Origin: Helicobacter pylori_CU
GTDB lineage: Bacteria; Campylobacterota; Campylobacteria; Campylobacterales; Helicobacteraceae
Reading direction: 5' to 3'
Assembly (NCBI RefSeq): GCF_000259235.1
Contig: NC_017733.1
Coordinates: 558,001-622,000, forward strand
Length of the DNA: 64,000 nt
The position numbers were made by a program, and so were the translations under genes. The notes beneath the pieces are model-generated. The model was not told the DNA's origin. It saw only the letters and a list, made by a program, of their open reading frames with translations, and did not search any database. This document shows, piece by piece, positions 54,498-62,945 of this stretch. The number at the start of each line of letters is the position of its first letter. Position 1 is the stretch's first letter.

Positions 54498-54532
54498 AAG
54501 CACAATCTATTCAGCATGCATTTAACACCGAT

Positions 54533-55549
54533 TTGACAGCGCGAGATTTTAAAAATTATTTAGAGCCTTTAAGAGAGGGGAAAAATTTATTGGGTTTTTC
54601 GGGTGGGTTGGATTCCACTTGTTTGTTTCATCTTTTAGTTGGAGAAAACATCGCTTTTGACATCGCTTTAGTGGATTATAACACGCAAAAACAACGCCTT
54701 GAAATCATCCAGCACGCTCAAAAACTCGCCCAAACACACCATAAAAAATGCCATATCCATTACGCTCCAAAGATTGAGCGCAATTTTGAAATGCAAGCGA
54801 GAAAGATCCGTTATGATTTTTTTGAAACCCTAATCAAAGAGCATTCTTACAAGCATTTGATTTTAGCGCACCACTTGAATGACAGACTGGAATGGTTTTT
54901 GATGCAACTAAGCAAAGGAGCCGGATTAAACACGCTTTTAAGCTTTCAAGCTTATGAAAAAAGAGAATCTTATGCGATTGTTCGCCCCTTGCTCTACACC
55001 CCTAAAGACACCCTTAAAACGCTCGCTAAAGATCGGGAATTTTTTGAAGATGATTCTAATTCTTCTTTAAAATTCAAACGCAATTTTTTCAGGAAACATT
55101 ACGCTAACGCCTTGATGCAACATTATTCTAAGGGCATTATCCAAAGTTTTAAATTTTTGGATCAAGAAAAAGAGCGGCTTTATCCTTTGACGATTGTTTC
55201 ACAAATGCATGGGATCACTTTTTTTAAGCATTCGCAAAACGCGCTGTTTATGGTGGATAAAATCTTAAAGCAAAAGGGGTATGTGTTGAGTTTTTCTCAA
55301 AAAGAAGAAATCAAACGCTATTTTTTTAGCTTAGAAATCGCTCAAAAATTCATCATTGAAAGCGATAAAGAGCATGTATTTATCGCTCTTAAACCCCCAA
55401 AAACTTTAAGCATGCCAAAGGATTTTAAAGACAGGGCTAGGAGGTTGAATATCCCCAAACGCTTACGGCCTGTTTTATACGCAGAGTTTTTAAAACAACC
55501 AACGCATGATTTTTTAACCCGTTTCAAACAGGGTTTAATGGATCTATAA
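54533..55549 (+). CDS. tilS: tRNA(Ile)-lysidine synthase
   Basis: TilS changes C34 of the CAU tRNA-Ile2 to lysidine so that it reads AUA. The 338-residue protein has the PP-loop motif LGFSGGLDSTCLF (about 20-32), LILAHHLNDRLEWFLM and KFKRNFFRKH. It begins at TTG; no ATG lies in frame nearby. The C-terminal domain is shorter than in E. coli. The CAU tRNA at 40909 is a possible substrate. Confidence 0.92.
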   Translation: MTARDFKNYLEPLREGKNLLGFSGGLDSTCLFHLLVGENIAFDIALVDYNTQKQRLEIIQHAQKLAQTHHKKCHIHYAPKIERNFEMQARKIRYDFFETLIKEHSYKHLILAHHLNDRLEWFLMQLSKGAGLNTLLSFQAYEKRESYAIVRPLLYTPKDTLKTLAKDREFFEDDSNSSLKFKRNFFRKHYANALMQHYSKGIIQSFKFLDQEKERLYPLTIVSQMHGITFFKHSQNALFMVDKILKQKGYVLSFSQKEEIKRYFFSLEIAQKFIIESDKEHVFIALKPPKTLSMPKDFKDRARRLNIPKRLRPVLYAEFLKQPTHDFLTRFKQGLMDL

Positions 55550-55639
55550 AAAGCTTGATTTTAATCAAACACTAATTTTAAAGCGCTTTTTAACCTTGAT
55601 TGTGTCAAAATACAGCAAAAAACTTTGATATGAGAGCGG

Positions 55640-56626
55640 ATGGACTTTAAAAATAAAAAATGGCTTTTTCTAGCCCCTCTAGCAGGCTATACGGACTTGC
55701 CTTTTAGGAGCGTGGTAAAAAAATTTGGCGTGGACGTTACCACAAGCGAAATGGTGAGCTCGCATTCGTTAGTGTATGCGTTTGATAAAACTTCTAAAAT
55801 GTTAGAAAAATCCCCTTTAGAAGATCATTTCATGGCACAAATTTCAGGCTCTAAAGAAAGCGTCGTCAAAGAAGCGGTGGAGAAAATCAACGCTTTAGAT
55901 CATGTGAGTGGGATTGATTTTAATTGCGGTTGTCCTGCTCCTAAAGTGGCTAATCATGGTAATGGGAGCGGGCTGTTAAAGGATTTAAACCACTTGGTGG
56001 AGATTTTAAAAGTGATTAGAGAAAACACCAATAAAAAAATCACAAGCGTGAAAGTGCGTTTAGGCTTTGAAAAGAAAATCCCTAAAGAAATCGCTCATGC
56101 CTTGAATGATGCGCCGGTGGATTATGTGGTGGTGCATGGGAGGACACGAAGCGACAAATACCAAAAAGACAAAATAGATTATGAAAGCATCGCTTTAATG
56201 AAAGGGATTTTAAAAAAGCCTGTGATAGCCAATGGCGAAATTGACAGCGTGAAAAAAGCTTTTGAAGTCTTGCAAATCACTCAAGCGGATGGGCTAATGA
56301 TAGGGCGAGCGGCCTTAAGAGCCCCATGGATATTTTGGCAAATCAGAAACAACACCACAAAATTGCCCGCAGTCGTGAAAAAAGACCTGGTTTTAGAACA
56401 TTTTGATAAAATGGTGGAGTTTTATGGGGATAGGGGGGTAATCATGTTTAGGAAGAACTTGCATGCTTACGCTAAGGGCGAAATGCAAGCGAGCGCGTTT
56501 CGTAATTGTGTCAATACCCTTACAGAAATAAAGAGCATGCGAGAGAGTATAGAGGAATTTTTTAATCAAGAGATGCTACAAAGTGAAGTGCCATTATGGG
56601 TAGAATTGAATCAAAAAAGCGTTTGA
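55640..56626 (+). CDS. dusB: tRNA-dihydrouridine synthase
   Basis: A 328-residue FMN enzyme reducing uridine in tRNA. Visible: LFLAPLAGYTDLPFRSVVKKFG (FMN-binding start), GIDFNCGCPAPKVANHGNGSGL with the catalytic cysteine, and ADGLMIGRAALRAPWIFWQI at the phosphate site. It belongs to the DusB-like branch. Its last 31 bases overlap the next gene. Confidence 0.93.
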   Translation: MDFKNKKWLFLAPLAGYTDLPFRSVVKKFGVDVTTSEMVSSHSLVYAFDKTSKMLEKSPLEDHFMAQISGSKESVVKEAVEKINALDHVSGIDFNCGCPAPKVANHGNGSGLLKDLNHLVEILKVIRENTNKKITSVKVRLGFEKKIPKEIAHALNDAPVDYVVVHGRTRSDKYQKDKIDYESIALMKGILKKPVIANGEIDSVKKAFEVLQITQADGLMIGRAALRAPWIFWQIRNNTTKLPAVVKKDLVLEHFDKMVEFYGDRGVIMFRKNLHAYAKGEMQASAFRNCVNTLTEIKSMRESIEEFFNQEMLQSEVPLWVELNQKSV

Positions 56627-57513
56627 AAGCGTTCATTTTTTTAGCCAGTTTGGGGGTTTTGTGGGGCAATAGCACTGAAAAAACGCCTTTTTTTAAAACG
56701 AAAAACCACATTTATCTAGGTTTTAGGCTAGGCACAGGGACTAATACGCGCACAAGCATGTGGCAACAAGCCTATAAAGACAACCCCACTTGCCCTAGCA
56801 GCGTGTGTTATGGCGAGAAATTAGAAGCCCATTATCAGGGGGGTAAAAACTTATCTTATACCGGGCAAATAGGCGATGAAATAGCTATTGATAAATACCA
56901 TATTTTAGGCTTAAGGGTGTGGGGGGATGTAGAATACGCTAAAGCGCAATTAGGCCAAAAAGTGGGGGGTAACACCCTTTTATCCCAAGCGAATTATGAC
57001 CCAAGCGCGATTAAAACCTACGATCCTGCTTCAAACACTCAAGGCCCTTTAGTTTTGCAAAAAACCCCAAGCCCTCAAGATTTTCTCTTCAATAACGGGC
57101 ATTTCATGGCGTTTGGTTTGAATGTGAATGTGTTTGTTAATCTCCCTATAGACACCCTTTTAAAACTCGCTTTAAAAACGGAAAAAATGCTGTTTTTTAA
57201 AATAGGCGTGTTTGGTGGGGGTGGGGTGGAATACGCGATATTGTGGAGTCCTAACTATCAAAACCAAAACACGAAACAAGACGATAAATTTTTTGCAGCG
57301 GGTGGGGGGTTTTTTGTGAATTTTGGGGGTTCTTTGTATATAGGCAAGCACAACCGCTTCAATGTGGGGCTAAAAATCCCTTATTACAGCTTGAGCGCGC
57401 AAAGTTGGAAAAATTTTGGCTCTAGCAATGTGTGGCAGCAACAAACGATCCGACAAAACTTCAGCGTTTTTAGGAATAAAGAAGTTTTTGTCAGCTACGC
57501 GTTCTTGTTTTAG
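56596..57513 (+). CDS. Outer-membrane protein of the Helicobacter OMP family
   Basis: A 305-residue protein with a signal peptide (AFIFLASLGVLWG, cleavage near residue 25), a mature part rich in beta strands and glycines, and a C-terminus FVSYAFLF ending in Phe, as in Helicobacter outer-membrane proteins of the PF01856 type. It is shorter than Hop adhesins and lacks their large head domain. Its start lies inside dusB. I recall it as HP0726, an outer-membrane protein of unknown function. Confidence 0.75.
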   Translation: MGRIESKKRLKAFIFLASLGVLWGNSTEKTPFFKTKNHIYLGFRLGTGTNTRTSMWQQAYKDNPTCPSSVCYGEKLEAHYQGGKNLSYTGQIGDEIAIDKYHILGLRVWGDVEYAKAQLGQKVGGNTLLSQANYDPSAIKTYDPASNTQGPLVLQKTPSPQDFLFNNGHFMAFGLNVNVFVNLPIDTLLKLALKTEKMLFFKIGVFGGGGVEYAILWSPNYQNQNTKQDDKFFAAGGGFFVNFGGSLYIGKHNRFNVGLKIPYYSLSAQSWKNFGSSNVWQQQTIRQNFSVFRNKEVFVSYAFLF

Positions 57514-57618
57514 TGTGGCTTCACTCCCATTAAACACTGATGATAAAATTCAAAAGATCATTTTATCGTTACAAAAATCAACGCTTCAAAGATAAATAGG
57601 TTAAAATACTCCAAAATC

Positions 57619-57656
57619 TTTTTTTTTTTTGAAATCCAATCAATTTATAGTAAAAT
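57619..57656 (+). promoter_or_regulatory. T12 tract and -10 region of the SabA-type adhesin
   Basis: Twelve T at 57619-57630 are followed 15 bases later by TATAGT (57646-57651), overlapping TAAAAT (51-56). The sabA promoter is known for a poly-T tract near -35 whose length changes transcription. AAGGA lies eight to nine bases before the ATG at 57729. Confidence 0.75.
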
Positions 57657-57728
57657 TAGGTTCATTGTAAATATATTATCACTTCATGATATTCTTACAA
57701 CAAAAAAATTACTTTAAGGAACACTTTT

Positions 57729-59682
57729 ATGAAAAAACGATTTTTACTTTCTCTATCCCTTGCAGCGTCATTACTTTATGCTGAAGACAACGGCTTTTTT
57801 GTGAGCGCGGGCTATCAAATCGGCGAAGCGGTGCAAATGGTCAAAAACACCGGTGAATTGAAAAACTTGAACGAAAAATACGAGCAATTAAACCAGTATT
57901 TAAATCAGGTGGCTTCGTTGAAGCAAAGCATTCAAAACGCCAACAACATTGAGCTGGTCAATAGCTCTTTAAACTATTTAAAAAGCTTTACCAACAACAA
58001 CTACAACAGCACCACCCAATCGCCCATATTCAACGCCGTGCAAGCCGTTATCACTTCGGTATTGGGTTTTTGGAGTCTTTTATGCGGGGAACTATTTCAC
58101 TTTCTTTGTGGTCAATAAGAATGCTCAACAACCCGCTAATGTTCAGGGTAACCCTCCTTTTAAAACGATTGTCAAAAACTGCTCAGGAATTGAAAATTGC
58201 GCTATGAATCAAACCACTTATAATGAGATGAAAAAACTCGCTGAAAGCCTCCAAGCAGCCCAACAAAACGCTACCACTAAAGGCAACAATCTTTGCGCTT
58301 TATCCGGATGCACCACAACAGAAGGTTCAAACTCGCCAAGCTCAACCGTAAGCAGCGCTCTTGAAACCGCGCAAAAGCTTATGGATTTAATCGCAAACAC
58401 TAATACGGCTATGATGTGGGAAAATATCGTCATCAGTGGTGTTTCAAATACATCCGGCGCTATCAAATCCACTGGTTACCCAACGCAATACGCGGTGTTT
58501 AACAACATTAAGGCGATGATACCTATCTTGCAACAAGCGGTTACGCTTTCTCAAAGTAACCACACCCTATCTGCTAGTTTGCAAGCTCAAGCTACAGGAT
58601 CTCAAACAAACCCTAATTTCGCTAAAGACATCTACAATTTCGCCCAAAACCAAAAGCAAGTCATCTCTTACGCCAAAGACATTTTCAACCTCTTTAGTTC
58701 TATCCCTGCAGAGCAGTATAAGTATCTAGAGAAAGCTTATTTGAAAATACCCAATATCGGTCAAACGCCTACTAACCCTTACAGACAGGAGGTGAATTTG
58801 AACCAAGAAATTCAGACGATTAAAAACAATGTGAGTTATTATGGTAACCGGGTGGATGCGGCTTTAAGCGTGGCTAGAGATGTTTATAACCTAAAATCCA
58901 ATCAAGCAGAGATTGTAACCACTTATAACGACGCTAAGAATTTGAGTGAAGAGATTTCTAAACTCCCGCACAATCAAGTCAATACAAAAGACATTGTTAC
59001 ACTACCTCACGATAAAAACGCCCCAGCAGCGGGCCAATACAACTACCAAATCAACCCAGAGCAGCAATCCAATCTTAACCAAGCTTTAGCGGCGATGAGC
59101 AATAACCCCTTTAAAAAAGTGGGCATGATCAGCTCTCAAAGCAATAACGGCGCTTTGAACGGGCTTGGCGTGCAAGTGGGTTATAAACAATTCTTTGGCG
59201 AAAGCAAAAGATGGGGATTAAGGTATTATGGCTTCTTTGATTACAACCACGGCTATATCAAATCCAGCTTTTTTAATTCTTCTTCTGATATATGGACTTA
59301 TGGCGGTGGGAGCGATTTGTTAGTGAATATTATCAACGATAGCATCACAAGAAAGAACAACAAGCTCTCCGTGGGTCTTTTTGGAGGTATCCAACTCGCA
59401 GGGACTACATGGCTTAATTCTCAATACGTGAATTTAACAGCGTTCAATAACCCTTACAGTGCGAAAGTCAATACTACCAATTTCCAATTCTTGTTCAATC
59501 TCGGCTTGAGAACCAATCTCGCTACAGCTAAGAAAAAAGACAGCGAGCATTCCGCGCAACATGGCATTGAACTAGGCATTAAAATCCCTACCATTACCAC
59601 GAATTACTATTCTTTTATGGGGGCTGAACTCAAATACAGAAGGCTTTATAGCGTGTATTTGAGTTATGTGTTTGCTTATTAA
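57729..59682 (+). pseudogene. sabA: SabA/SabB-type Hop adhesin, frameshifted
   Basis: The frame starts MKKRFLLSLSLAASLLYAED, a Hop signal peptide, and continues through GFFVSAGYQIGEAVQMVKNT into the adhesin head. At 58078-58081 four T stand where three would keep the frame (FWSL-YAGNYF), and translation ends at 58118. The rest (to 59682) is open in the other frame and ends in the conserved barrel, YLSYVFAY. Repaired, it is 650 residues. SabA binds sialyl-Lewis x. The head seems closer to what I recall of SabB, so either name is possible. The usual 5' CT repeat is reduced to a few bases and is not the reason it is off. Confidence 0.8.
59100..59682 (+). repeat. Conserved adhesin 3' barrel, inverted-repeat arm 1
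   Basis: From the NNPF motif onwards this 3' end encodes a barrel nearly identical in pattern to that of the HopQ-like gene at 62356-62945 (LGVQVGYKQFFGE, RWGLRYYGFFDYNH, NTNYYSF-type, YVFAY). The two lie in opposite orientation with ansB and dcuA between them. Confidence 0.8.
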
Positions 59683-59778
59683 AAAATCTCCTTTTTAAAA
59701 TAGGGGGAGCTTCATCAAAATCTATTTTGATAGTTATCAATATTTGATGAAAATAAAGTCAAAAACAAAATAAACCAA

Positions 59779-59808
59779 ATCACCCAATTATCTTTATAAT
59801 TGGGTGAT
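59779..59808 (-). terminator. Terminator of ansB (also faces the adhesin)
   Basis: ATCACCCAATTAT and ATAATTGGGTGAT form a perfect 13-pair stem with loop CTTT, 14 bases past the ansB stop. Minus-strand sequence after it is T-rich (TTTGGTTTATTTTG). It sits in the convergent gap after the adhesin and could stop both transcripts. Confidence 0.78.
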
Positions 59809-59821
59809 CTAAGAGAATCGT

Positions 59822-60874
59822 TCAATACTCTTCAAACATTTCTTGGATTTTTGCCTTATCATTTGTTTTAGTTAGAGCGAGTTGTAAAAGCACCCTAGCT
59901 TTTTGAGGGTTTAAATTGTCGCTTGTGATAAAGCCATAAGCCTTGTCATCAATCTCACCTGAAGTAACCTCACCACTGCCTACCCTGCTAGAACGAACGA
60001 TTAAAACCCCCATTTGGCTCGCTTCTTGCATCGCTTTTAAAAACCCAGCGCTCACATTCCCGTTACCCACCCCAGCTATCACAACGCCTTTTGCATGCGA
60101 TTTCAGGCTCGCTTGGAATAAATCGGGTGTCATGCTAGCATGCGTGTAAATAATATCCACTTTAGGCAGGGGGGTTTTGAGTTGTGAAATAGAAAATTTG
60201 CTCTCTATGGTGTGTTTTCTTAAAGGCTGCATGTAATAGCGCACTTTACCATAATACACGCTCCCTATCGCACCGCTGTTTAAAGCTTTAAAGGTGGAAG
60301 TGTGGGTGGTGTGCGTTTTAATCGCTTCTCTAGCGCTAAAAATAGTATCGTCCATGACCACCAACACGCCCTTATTTGCGCTTTTTTCATCGATCGCTAC
60401 GCTCAGCGCATTATACAAATTCAAAGCCCCATCCGCGCTCAAAGAAGCAGCGTTACGCATCGCCCCCACTAACACCACCGGTTTTGTTGAGTGTAAAACC
60501 AAGTTTAAAAAATACGCGCTCTCCTCTAAAGTGTCCGTGCCATGCGTGATGACCACGCCTTGAATACGGCTATCATCTAGCAACTCTTGGGTGCGTTTGG
60601 CGAGCTTGAACCATATTTCTTCATTCATGTCTTGTGAGCCGATGTTAGAAACCTGCTCCCCTTGAATGCGGGCGATCTTGTTGAGACTAGGGATAGCCTT
60701 CAAAAGCTCTATGATACCCAACTCACCGCTTTTATAACTACCCGAACTCGCGCTCGCACCGCTCCCTGCAATCGTCCCCCCTGTCGCTAATAAAGCAATG
60801 GTAGGTAAATTTTGAGCCATGACTTGCCCTTTCAAACAAAGTAAAAGAATCAACAATTTCAAAAACATTCTCAT
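59822..60874 (-). CDS. ansB: Type II periplasmic L-asparaginase
   Basis: AnsB deamidates asparagine in the periplasm to aspartate and ammonia. The 350-residue protein has a signal peptide ending near residue 20 (GQVMA), catalytic threonines in ALLATGGTIAG and VITHGTDTLEESAYF, and the lysine of VGAMRNA-type segment region. It diverges from dcuA across 75 bp, which fits a pathway: the aspartate made outside can be taken up by DcuA. Confidence 0.95.
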   Translation of the reverse strand: MRMFLKLLILLLCLKGQVMAQNLPTIALLATGGTIAGSGASASSGSYKSGELGIIELLKAIPSLNKIARIQGEQVSNIGSQDMNEEIWFKLAKRTQELLDDSRIQGVVITHGTDTLEESAYFLNLVLHSTKPVVLVGAMRNAASLSADGALNLYNALSVAIDEKSANKGVLVVMDDTIFSAREAIKTHTTHTSTFKALNSGAIGSVYYGKVRYYMQPLRKHTIESKFSISQLKTPLPKVDIIYTHASMTPDLFQASLKSHAKGVVIAGVGNGNVSAGFLKAMQEASQMGVLIVRSSRVGSGEVTSGEIDDKAYGFITSDNLNPQKARVLLQLALTKTNDKAKIQEMFEEY

Positions 60875-60949
60875 TATAGACTACCTTTTGAAATTTAAAA
60901 GATTTTATAGTATAGTGAATCGTTGTTAAAATAAATTTAAAAAGGGTTA

Positions 60950-62281
60950 ATGGTGGATGCCTTTTTTCAAATTGTAGTGTTACTTTTTTCGCTTTTTTTA
61001 GGGGCAAGGTTAGGGGGCTTGGGAGTGGGCTATGCGGGGGGCTTGGGCGTGCTTATTTTATGCTTATTTTTGGGGCTAAATCCGGGCAAAATCCCTTTTG
61101 ATGTGATTTTAATCATCATGGCAGTCATTAGCGCTATTAGTGCGATGCAAAAAGCGGGGGGCTTGGATTACTTAGTCCAAATCGCTGAAAAAATTTTAAG
61201 AAAACACCCCAAGCAAATCAACTATTTAGCGCCAAGCGTGGCGTATTTTTTAACGATACTGGCCGGCACCGGGCATACGGTTTTTTCTTTGATTCCGGTG
61301 ATTGTGGAAGTGAGCCAGAGCCAAAACATCAAACCCAAAGCGCCTTTAAGCTTAGCGGTAGTCTCTAGCCAAGTCGCTATTACTGCAAGCCCGGTGAGTG
61401 CGGCGGTGGTGTTTATGAGCGGTATTTTAGAGCCTTTAGGGGCGAATTACTTGACCCTTTTAATGGTTTGGATTCCTACGACTTTTTTAGCATGCATGCT
61501 CACAGCGTTTATGATGGGTTTTACTGATTTGAAATTAGACAGCGATCCGCATTATTTAGAGCGTTTGAAAGAGGGCAAAATCTCGCCCCCTAAAATCAAA
61601 GAAGAAAAAGAAACCTCAAAAAGCGCGAAATTATCGTTATGGATTTTTATCGGTGGGGTTGTAGCGATCGTTTTTTATGCGAGCGCGATTTCTAAAAATA
61701 TCGCTTTTGTTAGCCCGGTGGTTTTAGGCAGAGATTACGCGATTGTGTCTTTCATGTTGAGCGTGGCGACTCTCATTGTGCTTTTTTGCAAAATTAACGC
61801 TAATGAGATCGCTCATTCAAGCGTGTTTAAATCCGGCATGCAAGCGTGCGTGTGCGTGTTAGGCGTGGCGTGGCTAGGCGATACTTTTGTGAGCAATCAT
61901 ATAGATGAAATCAAGCGATACGCTTCTTTTTTGATCGCTGATTACCCGTTTTTATTAGCCGTAGCGCTCTTTTTGGCTTCCATGCTTTTGTATTCGCAAG
62001 CCGCCACCTCTAAAGCGCTCATCCCAAGCGTGATCACAGCCTTAGGCATTAGCGCTAACCACACGGAGCATTTGTATATTATCGTGGCTTCGTTTGCGAG
62101 CGTTTCGGCGTTGTTTGTGTTACCCACTTACCCCACTTTACTAGGAGCGATCGCTATGGATAACACCGGCACCACTAAAATGGGCCGTTATGTGTTTGAT
62201 CATGTGTTTTTGATCCCTGGGGTTTTAGTCGTGTCTTTGAGCGTAGCGTTAGGGTTTGTTGTCGCACCGTTGGTTTTGTAG
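60950..62281 (+). CDS. dcuA: Anaerobic C4-dicarboxylate transporter DcuA
   Basis: DcuA exchanges aspartate, fumarate, malate and succinate; in H. pylori it supports fumarate respiration. The 443-residue protein has about ten to twelve membrane helices and Dcu motifs such as GTGHTVFSLIPVIVEVS (about 103-120) and SSQVAITASPVSAAVVF (about 140-156). AGGG precedes the ATG. The start region is shared with ansB. Confidence 0.93.
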   Translation: MVDAFFQIVVLLFSLFLGARLGGLGVGYAGGLGVLILCLFLGLNPGKIPFDVILIIMAVISAISAMQKAGGLDYLVQIAEKILRKHPKQINYLAPSVAYFLTILAGTGHTVFSLIPVIVEVSQSQNIKPKAPLSLAVVSSQVAITASPVSAAVVFMSGILEPLGANYLTLLMVWIPTTFLACMLTAFMMGFTDLKLDSDPHYLERLKEGKISPPKIKEEKETSKSAKLSLWIFIGGVVAIVFYASAISKNIAFVSPVVLGRDYAIVSFMLSVATLIVLFCKINANEIAHSSVFKSGMQACVCVLGVAWLGDTFVSNHIDEIKRYASFLIADYPFLLAVALFLASMLLYSQAATSKALIPSVITALGISANHTEHLYIIVASFASVSALFVLPTYPTLLGAIAMDNTGTTKMGRYVFDHVFLIPGVLVVSLSVALGFVVAPLVL

Positions 62282-62305
62282 CTTTTATCATCAACGATAA
62301 AAAGC
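62282..62305. terminator. Possible bidirectional terminator between dcuA and the HopQ-like gene
   Basis: CTTTTATC (62282-62289) pairs with GATAAAAAG (62296-62304), with one extra A. It begins one base past the dcuA stop and lies in the 74-bp convergent gap. The stem is weak in GC. Confidence 0.4.
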
Positions 62306-62355
62306 TTGATGTTGCGATTTTTCTAAACCCCCTTAAAAAAGAGAGCTTGAATCAC

Positions 62356-62945
62356 TCAGTAAGCAAACACATAATTGAGATACACGCTATAAAGCCTTCT
62401 ATATTCTAGTTTAGTGTCTAGAAAAGAATAGTAATTCGTGTTAATGGTAGGGATTTTCACGCCCAATTCCATGCCATGTTGAGCCGCATGATGGCTATCT
62501 TTTTTCTTAGGCCTAGCGAGATTGGTCCTCAAGCCCAAATTGAATAAAAATTGGAAGTTAGCCGTATTCACTTTAGCGCTATAGACATTGCTGATGGTTT
62601 TTAAATTCACAAATTGAGAATTAAGCCATGAAGTCCCTGCTAAGGCGATTCCTCCAAAAAGCCCAAAAGAAATCTGGTTATTCTTGCCTAAAAAGTTGGT
62701 GTTTTTATCATTGATGAAATTAAACAATAAATCGCTACCCACCCCATAAGTCCACACATCAGAAGCCGAGTTAAAGAAATTGGATTTGATATAGGCGTGG
62801 TTGTAATCAAAGAAACCATAATACCTTAACCCCCATCTTTTCTTTTCTCCAAAAAATTGCTTATAACCCACTTGCACCCCAAGGCCGTTCATCGCCCCGT
62901 TATTCGTGGTTGAAGAAGCGATCATGCCCATATTCCTAAAAGGGT
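62356..62945 (-). repeat. Conserved adhesin 3' barrel, inverted-repeat arm 2
   Basis: The 3' part of the HopQ-like gene, from NNPF to YVFAY, in opposite orientation to the arm at 59100-59682. Confidence 0.8.
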
